From Polaribacter litorisediminis (GTDB lineage: Bacteria; Bacteroidota; Bacteroidia; Flavobacteriales; Flavobacteriaceae), in assembly GCF_019968605.1 (NCBI RefSeq), contig NZ_CP082966.1, forward strand, positions 2,469,501 to 2,533,500: a stretch of 64,000 nt of DNA, written 5' to 3'. The position numbers and the translations under genes are program-made. This document shows positions 52,045 through 59,979 of this stretch, in pieces (position 1 is the stretch's first letter; every line of letters begins with the position of its first letter). The notes below the pieces were generated by a model that saw only the letters and a list, made by a program, of their open reading frames with translations, was not told the origin of the DNA and searched no databases.

Positions 52045-52902
52045 CTACAACCTACTTAGTAATTCGGCTTTCTTGTTTTCGAACTCTACAACAGAAATAA
52101 TTTCCTTGTTTTTTAAGTTTGATAACTTTTCAATTTTACTAAAAATATCTTCTTCCATATCATTATTTGTTTGGATGCCTTGAGTATTTTCTGAAACAAT
52201 TTGCGCAGGTTGATTTTGTACAGGTTGATTTTGTACAGGTTGGTTTTGAACAGGTTGGTTTTGAACAGTATTATTCATACTATTTAAATTAGTATTGGTT
52301 TCCTGAACTTTTGGTTGGTCTTCTCCTCCTAAAACAATTGGCAAAGAATTTAAATCAACCGCCCCATATTGACTGGTAAAAGAAACTGAATAACTACCTC
52401 CTTGTTGCTGACCTACACCTCCTATTTGATGATCTAGGGTATTGAATACCGTAACTTTTCCGTTTTGCTGAATTGCCAGACGTCCAATATTCGAAAAAAT
52501 AGCATAACGTGTATTGTTTTGACTTCCTGTAGAATTAGGATATCCTAAATCTCCCCACCAATTGCCACCAAAACTAGATTGTGCGCCTGCTTGCCCTTGA
52601 TTTTGAATTTTAGGTAAAGGCTTATATTGAATTCCACCTTGCTGAATTAAATTTGAAATTTCGATACACAAACCATCTACCGTATATTTCAATTGATTGT
52701 TAAACATATCGCCAACCATGGTCATGCCTCCTTGCATCCATTGACCACCTCCGCCTAATTCAGGAATATTAAACTGTGCCATCGATCCATTGCTTCTCAT
52801 TAAAGAATGTGTTAAATCTGTTACAGCACCAATACTTATTCCATAGCGATTAGCTATATTATTCATGCTCTGAAAACTAGCATCTGTGAATATTGCATTC
52901 AT
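52045..52902 (-). CDS. SHOCT-domain protein with Gln-rich repeat linker
   Basis: 285 residues from MNAIFTDASFQSMNNIANRY; 17 codons upstream are open but precede the -7 element's natural leader. The body (residues about 1-190) is Gly/Gln/Asn-rich beta sequence (FNIPELGGGGQWMQGGMTMV; RYAIFSNIGRLAIQQNG). Then four 5-residue repeats (Q-N-Q-P-V) are encoded by perfect 15-bp DNA repeats at 52206-52265. The last 35 residues are a SHOCT domain (IEKLSNLKNKEIISVVEF). No signal peptide. SHOCT domains serve as oligomerisation or interaction tails. Function unknown. Confidence 0.78.
   Translation of the reverse strand: MNAIFTDASFQSMNNIANRYGISIGAVTDLTHSLMRSNGSMAQFNIPELGGGGQWMQGGMTMVGDMFNNQLKYTVDGLCIEISNLIQQGGIQYKPLPKIQNQGQAGAQSSFGGNWWGDLGYPNSTGSQNNTRYAIFSNIGRLAIQQNGKVTVFNTLDHQIGGVGQQQGGSYSVSFTSQYGAVDLNSLPIVLGGEDQPKVQETNTNLNSMNNTVQNQPVQNQPVQNQPVQNQPAQIVSENTQGIQTNNDMEEDIFSKIEKLSNLKNKEIISVVEFENKKAELLSRL
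52206..52265. repeat. 15-bp tandem repeat, four units, in the SHOCT gene
   Basis: Units CAGGTTGATTTTGTA (twice) and CAGGTTGGTTTTGAA (twice). In frame, so copy number changes lengthen the linker by five residues each. Confidence 0.9.
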
Positions 52903-52950
52903 AATCTTTTTCTTATTTAGTTTGAAAATACTGGTATAGCATTTACGTCG

Positions 52951-52958
52951 CAAAGGTA
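52951..52958 (-). promoter_or_regulatory. -7 element of the SHOCT gene
   Basis: TACCTTTG on the minus strand, 48 bp before the chosen start at 52902. It lies across the end of the longer frame, supporting the shorter start. Confidence 0.5.
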
Positions 52959-53711
52959 CTCTTTAAGAATACCAAACTCCTTCTTTTTACAACAAGTTTT
53001 TAGGTAAAGTAGCTGAATTTTAGTTCTCTAGAAAATTTAAAACAAACTAGAAAAAGCTTTCGTTTCACTGCGAATAACGTTGCTTTTTAACTCCTTAATG
53101 CCAATATTTTGTATTGTTTTAAAAGCCTTACTTGTAAAAACAATAAACAATCAAATTATTTTTAAAAAACCAGTAGCTTACTAAAAGAGTAATCCCTTGT
53201 TATTTGTATAATTATTGGTTATGCTTTATAGGCAACAGAAAGAAAAGATATCGTGAATATTCACTAGAAGTTTACTATTGTTTTATTTCGTTTTTTTGAA
53301 GCTAACTTTTGTACCTTTTTCAAAGGAAAAGAGAATAAAACTCCGGTTGCTATTTTTGGTTATTTATAGTATAATTTGTGATGTTAGCTTCTTCATATGT
53401 ATTCCATGTAAATTGTGCGTTCTCTCTGTTGATTTTTCAATTGCTTTACTTCAGATGGATTAACCACGAATGATAATAAAGATAAGGATCTTTGAATTCT
53501 GGAATTCCTGTTTTTTGCTATTGTTGTTTTTTCTATTCCGATTCCTGATTGCACTTCAACTACAACATAGCCTACAAAATAGACGAATTTTTTGTAGTCA
53601 TTATATAATGAAAATCCATTGGTTTCTCCAAAAACTATAGTAGTAGTTAAAATCCCCAAACGTTTTATGGTCAGATATTTTGAACTCTCCTAAACACCTT
53701 TAAATCAAGTT
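52959..53711. other. Gap with one doubtful frame
   Basis: A minus-strand 88-codon frame (53393-53659; contains FGETNGFSLYNDYKKFVYFV and NPSEVKQLKNQ) has moderately coding-like composition but no family, promoter or partner. I leave it uncalled. The plus-strand frame on top of it is less likely still. Confidence 0.3.
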
Positions 53712-53847
53712 TTAAAAGGATTCAATTTCCTTATCCAATTCTTTAATTTGTTGCTCAAAAAATCCAAATTCTATTTTAATTAAGATATTATGCTCACTGA
53801 TGCATCTCATGACTTAAAGTGTGCAATTGAACTTCTAAAAAATGCAT
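53712..53847 (-). pseudogene. Small frameshifted gene or gene tail
   Basis: In one frame the minus strand reads MHFLEVQLHTLSHEMHQ then a stop. One frame over it continues SEHNILIKIEFGFFEQQIKE then LDKEIESF and a stop. Joining the two at about 53795 gives a sensible helical, His- and Glu-rich chain of about 45 residues. A single-base change would restore it, so it is either a recent pseudogene or a sequencing error. Family not recognised. Confidence 0.4.
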
Positions 53848-53947
53848 ATTTTAAATAAAAGTCAGACTTTATTCTTTTGCGCATAAAAAAATCAACTATT
53901 GCTAGATAAATTGTGTTATGTTCCTAAAAAACAAGTTCCTATAATTT

Positions 53948-54400
53948 TTAATCACCGCTCTTTTTTCCTGTTACTTCCTGAAGGGTGATTTTAAAGACAA
54001 TCGGAATCTCTTCCTTGTTCATTTTAGCTGAAAAATCTTGTATAAAATCTAGGTTTTCTTCCTCTTTTTCTTGAATTAGAGCTTTAATTCCGCTAGTAAA
54101 TTCGTGCAATTTACTTTTTGCACTGACTCCTGAAAGCTCTTCATAAGTCCCGTTTGATAAAACAGAGGTCCAATTGCTAACATCCCTTATTTCAGAAACC
54201 CCTAGCGATACTTTATTATTTTTTCGCATGGCATTCGTTTTATGACCTTCATTTGAATAACCGATAATTGTATTTTTAGAATCAAAAAAATATGTAATCG
54301 GAACTATATAAGGTTGATCGTAATGGCAATATGCTAAATAACCAATATAGTTCTTGGCTAATAGTTGATTGCATTCTGCTGGAGTTAAATCTTGTATCAT
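53948..54400 (-). CDS. Pyridoxamine 5'-phosphate oxidase-fold FMN-binding protein
   Basis: 150 residues. The split-barrel pattern of the NimA-like/PNPOx-like family is visible: LAKNYIGYLAYCHYDQPYIV, PITYFFDSKNTIIGYSNEGH, KTNAMRKNNKVSLGVSEI, then NGTYEEL. Members bind FMN or F420 and reduce small aromatics or act as stress-linked flavoproteins. Substrate unknown. Alone between degenerate DNA and the insertion sequence. Confidence 0.87.
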   Translation of the reverse strand: MIQDLTPAECNQLLAKNYIGYLAYCHYDQPYIVPITYFFDSKNTIIGYSNEGHKTNAMRKNNKVSLGVSEIRDVSNWTSVLSNGTYEELSGVSAKSKLHEFTSGIKALIQEKEEENLDFIQDFSAKMNKEEIPIVFKITLQEVTGKKSGD

Positions 54401-54551
54401 ATTTTTTTTTTAAAGTTAAAGAGCGCACCCAAAATACTTAAAATAAAACATAGAAACAATGACATTTGTCAGTTTTAGCATAAAATGAACAATTCAAAAA
54501 GCTTTTAGAGCTCAATTTAGAGGGGTTAGAAATATTAATTTCTTCTTATTT

Positions 54552-56233
54552 AGGATTTGCTGAGAAACTAGGAATTTAAAATTCACTTAAAGATGATTTT
54601 ATACATACTGTTTGTCATATTTTCTATTTTGAATTTGTAACGGCTCTATGATGTTTTTAAAAGCCAATAGTATTGTATTTATTAATATTTTTATTGAAGT
54701 TTGGAGCCAAAAAACATTAATTTTTTGGTATCGTATCAAATTCATAATAAAAAATATTGTAGCAATCCAACTCTCAGAGGTATTTTTTAATCGAGCTCTT
54801 ATTTTATTTAGATTGTAGCCGTTTTTACCTTGCCCAAACTTCCCTTCTATGTGGTTTCGTTCTGCTGCTTCTTTTCTTCGTTTTTGTTTTTCATAATAGG
54901 ATTCTTCAAGCTGCTCTTTGCTTTTTCGTCCTAGTGGTGGTGCAGTTATTCGGATATTTCTTTGTTTAAGCCAAGCTCTGTTTTCTCGTGTGGCATAGAT
55001 TTTATCGACTTGAACGAGTTCGGGGTAATAGCCGTGTAAAGTTTTATAATTTTCTACTTGTGAAATCAGATCTGATGATTCATTATAAGCGTCCCAACTT
55101 AGGGTATTGATTCTGGCAAAACCGTTTTCTAAATCTACACCTAATTTTGAGCCAAATTCTACCTTGGCATTTGTTTTACCACGAACTATAGGACGTACAT
55201 GTGGCTGAAAAATACTGACGATTCTGTCTTTACAACTTTTTGTTTTTAGGTCATACATTTGTTTTTGCTGGTCATAAAGTATTTGAATAACCCAAAACAG
55301 TTTTTGTTCTCTGTGGCTTAGAGGAAAAGCTTGGCCTTTGGATTCATAATAATCGAGCTGCTTATGGATATGCTTTAGATTTCTTTTAACACATTCTAAA
55401 AGTTTACGGTTCATTTTTCGATGAGCAGCATTCGGTTTTCTCTTTTTCTTGGCGTAGTCTAAAAAAGCGGTATTCATTTTACGTCTATAGGTTCGTGGCT
55501 TTGTTCCTTTTTTACCTGATAATGCGTAGAGTTTGTCAATAATTTTTTCTAATTGCTTTCTGCTTGCATTTAAAAGTTTACTATCTGTTGGGTAGGTAAT
55601 ATATTGGTCGGCAACAGTAGCATCCATCTGAAGTTTCCCTTTGTTGGGTGGATGCTCATCTTCATCTTTTTTCTTTGCAATATGCTTGTTGTCTGAACTG
55701 GCACTACTTGACTTTATGAGTTCTGTGGTTAACTTATCAAAACTATCTATACCTATGCGTTTACGTATTTCAACAAACAAAGAGGGATCAAAAACAGGAT
55801 GTGGGTTATACCCTTTTAAACCTATAAAATATTGCATGTAAATATTTTCTTGAATCGTTGCGATAACGCCTCTATCGTCTAAGTTCTCCATGTGTTTTAT
55901 GATTAATGCACCCAAAACTATGCGTGGCGCAATACCTGGTCGACCTAGTTTTGTATTCATCAAGCTCATGTAAATACTAGCAAAAGTATCCCATGGAACT
56001 ATTTGAGCTAACTTTACCCAACGATTTTCTGGCAGAAGCGACGTCTCAAATGGTGTTGCAAAACCTTCAATGCTTAACTGGTGTTCTGAAATATAATTTA
56101 TCATAATGCAGAGATATTTAACGTAAGTTAATAAAATCTTTGCATTTTAACAAGGATTTTAATGAAAAATAAGAACCTATTTAACTGATTTTAAGAATAT
56201 TAAATAGATGTAAGGTGTTTTTCAGCAAGCCCT
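54552..56233 (-). mobile_element. IS1182-group (IS5 superfamily) insertion sequence, complete
   Basis: 1682 bp. The ends AGGATTTGCTGAGAAAC (left) and GTTTTTCAGCAAGCCCT (right) are inverted repeats with 14 of 17 matching. Both sides carry the same ATTT (54548-54551 and 56234-56237), the likely target duplication. One intact transposase gene fills the element. Its integrity and the matched duplication suggest a fairly recent, possibly still mobile, insertion. Confidence 0.85.
54599..56104 (-). CDS. IS1182-type transposase
   Basis: 501 residues. The N-terminal helical DUF772-like domain (LAQIVPWDTFASIYMS, LGRPGIAPRIVLGALIIKHM) is followed by the DDE catalytic core: first Asp in LQMDATVADQYITYPTD, second in LVQVDKIYATRENRAWL, Glu in RNHIEGKFGQGKNGYNL. 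A long Lys/Arg-rich insertion (KKRKPNAAHRKMNRKLLE) separates the first two Asp residues, as in this group. No frameshift or stop. Confidence 0.93.
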   Translation of the reverse strand: MINYISEHQLSIEGFATPFETSLLPENRWVKLAQIVPWDTFASIYMSLMNTKLGRPGIAPRIVLGALIIKHMENLDDRGVIATIQENIYMQYFIGLKGYNPHPVFDPSLFVEIRKRIGIDSFDKLTTELIKSSSASSDNKHIAKKKDEDEHPPNKGKLQMDATVADQYITYPTDSKLLNASRKQLEKIIDKLYALSGKKGTKPRTYRRKMNTAFLDYAKKKRKPNAAHRKMNRKLLECVKRNLKHIHKQLDYYESKGQAFPLSHREQKLFWVIQILYDQQKQMYDLKTKSCKDRIVSIFQPHVRPIVRGKTNAKVEFGSKLGVDLENGFARINTLSWDAYNESSDLISQVENYKTLHGYYPELVQVDKIYATRENRAWLKQRNIRITAPPLGRKSKEQLEESYYEKQKRRKEAAERNHIEGKFGQGKNGYNLNKIRARLKNTSESWIATIFFIMNLIRYQKINVFWLQTSIKILINTILLAFKNIIEPLQIQNRKYDKQYV

Positions 56234-56344
56234 ATTTAGACTTACTAACATTTTTGCTTAAATTATAAATCCCACAACTTTTTGACTTGATCCCTTGATC
56301 CTTGATCCTTGATCAGCTTGAATTTAATTCTTTTGAACACAAAA

Positions 56345-56370
56345 AAATCCTACTATTTCTAGTAGGATTT
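56345..56370 (-). terminator. Terminator of tRNA-Val
   Basis: The perfect stem AAATCCTACT/AGTAGGATTT around a 6-base loop, followed on the minus strand by a T-run (plus-strand AAAA at 56341-56344), begins 5 bp after the tRNA 3' end. Confidence 0.85.
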
Positions 56371-56374
56371 ACTT

Positions 56375-56452
56375 TGGTGGGCAATGAGGGATTCGAACCC
56401 CCGACCCTCTCGGTGTAAACGAGATGCTCTGAACCAACTGAGCTAATTGCCC
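56375..56452 (-). tRNA. tRNA-Val (anticodon TAC)
   Basis: 78 bases including an encoded CCA. The acceptor stem GGGCAAT pairs with ATTGCCC. The D arm is TAGCTCAGTTGGTTCAGAGC; the anticodon arm is CTCG-TTTACAC-CGAG with TAC at the centre. The T loop GTTCGAATCC is canonical. Single gene with its own promoter and terminator. Confidence 0.96.
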
Positions 56453-56462
56453 TAAGCGGTTG

Positions 56463-56494
56463 CAAATATAACACAGATTTTAAGTATACCAAAA
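56463..56494 (-). promoter_or_regulatory. Promoter of tRNA-Val
   Basis: On the minus strand TTTTG, 19 bp, TATATTTG, ending 10 bp before the mature 5' end. Confidence 0.75.
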
Positions 56495-56511
56495 TAAAAA
56501 TAAACTTTTTT

Positions 56512-57720
56512 TTAAATTATTTCTGCCACCACAAATGTACTTCCGCCAACATAAATCATATCACCCTGATTTGCATTATTTAAGGCGTTCTGAAGTGCTT
56601 TTTGAACCGTTGTATATTTTTTTCCTATTAAATTGAAATGAGCTGCTTTTTCTTGTAAAACAACTTCATTCAAACCTCTTGGAATATTTGGCCTGCAAAA
56701 ATAATACGTTGCATCTTTAGGGAAAAGTGGTAAAACGTCTTCTAACTTCTTATCTGAAACAAAACCTAAGACCATGTGTAATTTAATATATTTCTCTTGC
56801 TTAAGTTGATTTAATACTAGCGTTAAACCTTCTGTATTATGAGCTGTATCACAAATTACGCTCGGATTTTCTTGTAAAATCTGCCATCTTCCTTTTAAAT
56901 TTGTGTTTTTTACAACATTTAAAAGTCCGGCAATAATATTTTTCTCAAAAACCTCGAATCCTTTTAAGTACTTTATAGCAGTAGCCGCGGTTTTTGAATT
57001 TGCCTTTTGATAATCTCCAAGCAAATCTGTTTGGTAAACTTTATCATCATCAGAGGCAAAGATAAGCACCGAATTATTTTCTTTTGCTTTTTTATGAAAG
57101 ACCTTTTCTACTTCTGGCTGTTTTTCACCGATAATTACAGGAATGTTTTTTTTGATAATCCCTGCTTTTTCAAAGGCTATTTCTGGTAAGGTTTCTCCTA
57201 AAAACTGCGTATGATCTAATCCTATATTGGTGATGACAGCTAATTCTGGAATTATAATGTTTGTTGAATCTAAACGACCACCTAAACCGACTTCGATAAT
57301 GGCAATATCTACTTTTTCACTAGCAAAATAGTCAAAAGCTAATCCGACTGTCATCTCGAAAAAAGACAATTTTTGATGTTCTAAAAATTCTTGATGTTTC
57401 GTTATAAAGGCTGAAACTTTGTGCTTCGGAATTTCATCACCATTAATTCTAATTCTCTCTGTAAAACTTTTTAAATGCGGCGATGTATACAAACCAACTT
57501 TATAGCCTGCCTCTTGTAAAATGGATGCCAACATATGCGATGTGGAACCTTTTCCATTGGTACCCCCAACATGAATGGATTTAAACTTTTTTTCCGGATA
57601 GTTTAACGCTTTAGAAAATGCTATAATATTCGTTAAATCTTTTTTGAATGCCACTTTACCCGCTCTTTGGTACATCGGTAATTGCGCAAACATCCAACTT
57701 ACTGTTTCTTGGTATGTCAT
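56512..57720 (-). CDS. folC: Bifunctional folylpolyglutamate/dihydrofolate synthase
   Basis: 402 residues. The ATP site HVGGTNGKGSTSHMLASI (P-loop, about residue 48) and YTSPHLKSFTERIRINGDEI are followed by VGLGGRLDSTNII, NIGLDHTQFLGETLPEIAFE and KAGIIKK, then the Mur-ligase C-terminal CDTAHNTEGL and VLGFVSDKK. It adds glutamate to dihydropteroate and to folates. The last gene of the exbB-exbD-tonB-folC run, 67 bp after tonB. The gap contains the hairpin ATTCCTGCCTTCGCAGGAAT (57735-57754). Confidence 0.95.
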   Translation of the reverse strand: MTYQETVSWMFAQLPMYQRAGKVAFKKDLTNIIAFSKALNYPEKKFKSIHVGGTNGKGSTSHMLASILQEAGYKVGLYTSPHLKSFTERIRINGDEIPKHKVSAFITKHQEFLEHQKLSFFEMTVGLAFDYFASEKVDIAIIEVGLGGRLDSTNIIIPELAVITNIGLDHTQFLGETLPEIAFEKAGIIKKNIPVIIGEKQPEVEKVFHKKAKENNSVLIFASDDDKVYQTDLLGDYQKANSKTAATAIKYLKGFEVFEKNIIAGLLNVVKNTNLKGRWQILQENPSVICDTAHNTEGLTLVLNQLKQEKYIKLHMVLGFVSDKKLEDVLPLFPKDATYYFCRPNIPRGLNEVVLQEKAAHFNLIGKKYTTVQKALQNALNNANQGDMIYVGGSTFVVAEII

Positions 57721-57787
57721 AATTCTGCTATTAGATTCCTGCCTTCGCAGGAATGACAGGAGGAGTAAAAATAAAACAAAAAGTATG

Positions 57788-58612
57788 TTATTTTACCAAA
57801 GAAAACTTATAAATAATGGTTCCTACTTGATTTACAGGCGCCTTATTATCTGCATTCCAAATTGTTTTTAATGCCGCTTCTCTTGCAGGTTTTAACAAAC
57901 ATGGCGATGTATTTGTAGAGCCTTTTATCCCAGGAACAGCACTAATTACTTTTCCGTTTTTATCTACTGTAATCCTAACTACTACAATTCCCTCTTCTTC
58001 ACAATTAGGTTGTTCTATGGGTTTTGATAAAGCCTTTCTTCCTGCTAAATTGTAATTTCCGCCAGAACCACTGCCCGTATTTCCATAGTATTTATTAGAA
58101 TCAGGATCTCCCTTTTCATTTCCTTTTACACCTTCTTTTTGATTGTCTCCCTCTCCCTTTGGCGCTCCATCCGAAGCGTTGCCATTTAATAAATTATTTA
58201 AGGCTTCTTGGGTTTCTTTTGAGGGTTTTGGTTTTGGTTTTTCTTTGGGAATTTCTTTTTGAACAACTTCCTTTACGGGTTCTTTTTTTGTTTCCTTTGT
58301 TTCAACAACAGGAACCTCTTTGGCAGTATCATCGGTAATGATTTCTTCTTTGATGATTTCCTTCGGAATTTCCTGAACCTCTTCCTCGATAATTTGTTGT
58401 TTCTCAACTAATGGAGCTGCAACTTTTTTTGTTTTTTCTACGGGCTCCCCACTACCGATATCTGAATCCCCATAATTAATAGCCAAACCATATTCTTCTG
58501 GCGGATCTAAATAGGTCATTCCATAATTAAAGATCACAAGCAATAAAAGCAACAATATAACGGCTGTTATAGCTGCTGATTTTCTTTTATGTTTTGTTTC
58601 TAGTATTGACAT
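57788..58612 (-). CDS. TonB-family energy transducer
   Basis: 274 residues. One N-terminal membrane helix (AITAVILLLLLLVIFNYGM, residues 14-32) and a long Glu/Lys/Pro linker (EEVQEIPKEIIKEEI; KEKPKPKPSKE) for crossing the periplasm. A Gly/Asn-rich piece (GEGDNQKEGVKGNEKGD) comes next, and a C-terminal TonB domain (ALSKPIEQPNCEEEGIVVVR, ITVDKNGKV, CLLKPAREAALKTIW). It carries proton-motive energy from ExbBD to TonB-dependent outer-membrane receptors. Gene order exbB, exbD, tonB on the minus strand. Confidence 0.92.
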   Translation of the reverse strand: MSILETKHKRKSAAITAVILLLLLLVIFNYGMTYLDPPEEYGLAINYGDSDIGSGEPVEKTKKVAAPLVEKQQIIEEEVQEIPKEIIKEEIITDDTAKEVPVVETKETKKEPVKEVVQKEIPKEKPKPKPSKETQEALNNLLNGNASDGAPKGEGDNQKEGVKGNEKGDPDSNKYYGNTGSGSGGNYNLAGRKALSKPIEQPNCEEEGIVVVRITVDKNGKVISAVPGIKGSTNTSPCLLKPAREAALKTIWNADNKAPVNQVGTIIYKFSLVK

Positions 58613-58661
58613 ATTTTATTTTCATCAATTGCAATGCATTGAAAAACCATTTTAAAAAGAC

Positions 58662-59054
58662 TTAATTACCTTTTACAGCTAATATCATTTTTAATTTATT
58701 CTTGTTTGCAATGTCGATTACCTTCATTACATTTTTATAGGGCACATCTTTATCTCCTCTAATGATAATCGTTTTCTTTTTATCTGTACCCACACTTTTT
58801 AAAATTTCACTTTCTAAACTTGCTGAATTTACAGCTGTTTTATCAATATAAAAAATGGATTTACTGGTAATGGTAACGGCTACAGATTTACTGTTTTCAG
58901 TTTTTCCGCCAGCTTTTGGCAGTAAAACATCAATAGCACTTACAGTAACTAAAGTAGATGTAAGCATAAAAAATATCAACAATAAAAAAACAATGTCTGT
59001 CATCGAAGACATATTGAATGTTGGATCTACTTTATTTCTTCCTCTTAAATTCAT
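58662..59054 (-). CDS. exbD: Biopolymer transport protein ExbD
   Basis: 130 residues. Basic N-terminus (MNLRGRNKVDPTFNMSSMTD), one membrane helix (IVFLLLIFFMLTSTLVTV) starting with the proton-carrying Asp in MTDIVF, and a small periplasmic domain (LPKAGGKTENSKSVAVTI, IIIRGDKDVPYKNVM). Forms the ion-driven motor with ExbB. It is 89 bp after exbB and 49 bp before tonB. Confidence 0.94.
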   Translation of the reverse strand: MNLRGRNKVDPTFNMSSMTDIVFLLLIFFMLTSTLVTVSAIDVLLPKAGGKTENSKSVAVTITSKSIFYIDKTAVNSASLESEILKSVGTDKKKTIIIRGDKDVPYKNVMKVIDIANKNKLKMILAVKGN

Positions 59055-59143
59055 ACTTTATGTTCAAAATTTAAAATTCAATATTTAAGGTTTAGGATTC
59101 TACTTTAAAACTTTGAATCTAAAACTTTAAACCTTGAACTCTT

Positions 59144-59833
59144 TTAGGCTGGTTCATTTAACAAATCTAAAAACTCAACCGATTTGGCTTCCATTTGATA
59201 CACTACTTTATCGGTTCTTACCACCAAATGATTATAGGTAATATACGCAATAATCCCTACAATTAGCCCAGCTACCGTAGTTGTCATCGCTGTATACAAT
59301 CCGTCTGAAAGCAACTTAATATCTATTTGACCACCAGCGTTCGCTATTTCATGGATTGCAACAATCATACCGATTACCGTTCCTAAGAAACCAATCATGG
59401 GTGCGACGCCTGCAATCGTTGCCAAAACAGATACATTTTTTTCTAATTGATATACCTCTAGCTTACCCGCAGTTTCTATGGCTTTCGTAATATCATCTAA
59501 AGGTTTTCCTATTCTAGAAATTCCTTTACCAATTAAGCGCGCAGTGGGTGTATTTTTACTTTTACATAAAGAGTCTGCCGATTCTAACTTGCCATTAGAA
59601 ACATAATCTTTAATTTGATTCATAAAATTTACATCAATTTTTGATGCTGCTTTGATCGCAAAAAAACGTTCAAAATAAATATACAAACCAACCGCCAATA
59701 GCACAAAAAGAATCGCTATAATGATCTGTCCACCTAAACCGCCATCCATAATCAATTTATAAATGGACAATGTTTTTTCTTCTTGAAGAGCTTCTTCTAA
59801 CAAATCTTGATTTTCTTGAAAAAATGAGGTCAT
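59144..59833 (-). CDS. exbB: MotA/TolQ/ExbB proton channel protein
   Basis: 229 residues, three membrane helices: about 36-52 (IIIAILFVLLAVGLYIY), 130-150 (ATIAGVAPMIGFLGTVIGMI) and 175-198 (AMTTTVAGLIVGIIAYITYN). The GxxGTVxGM and conserved Thr in helix 3 are family hallmarks. First gene of the exbB-exbD-tonB-folC run. The N-terminal 25 residues are acidic (FFQENQDLLEEALQEE). Confidence 0.94.
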   Translation of the reverse strand: MTSFFQENQDLLEEALQEEKTLSIYKLIMDGGLGGQIIIAILFVLLAVGLYIYFERFFAIKAASKIDVNFMNQIKDYVSNGKLESADSLCKSKNTPTARLIGKGISRIGKPLDDITKAIETAGKLEVYQLEKNVSVLATIAGVAPMIGFLGTVIGMIVAIHEIANAGGQIDIKLLSDGLYTAMTTTVAGLIVGIIAYITYNHLVVRTDKVVYQMEAKSVEFLDLLNEPA

Positions 59834-59924
59834 GCAGCTATTTTTTTAAATTCTATTTTATTAACGACTATTCTTCTCTTAAATTGTTTCATTATTAAAA
59901 GAATATTGTTTTTAATTTTAAAAA

Positions 59925-59960
59925 AAAATGCCATTTCAAAGCGTTGTGAAATGACATTTT
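59925..59960 (-). terminator. Terminator after nhaD
   Basis: The stem AAAATGCCATTTCA/TGAAATGACATTTT (one mismatch) with an 8-base loop, followed on the minus strand by a run of T. It separates nhaD from exbB. Confidence 0.75.
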
Positions 59961-59979
59961 CTATTTTATTATCAACCTT

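Noticed and set aside
54401..54551. tRNA-linked integration site for the IS at tRNA-Val
   Set aside because: The element ends about 140 bp from the tRNA, carries a DDE transposase, and its flanks are ATTT rather than a tRNA end.
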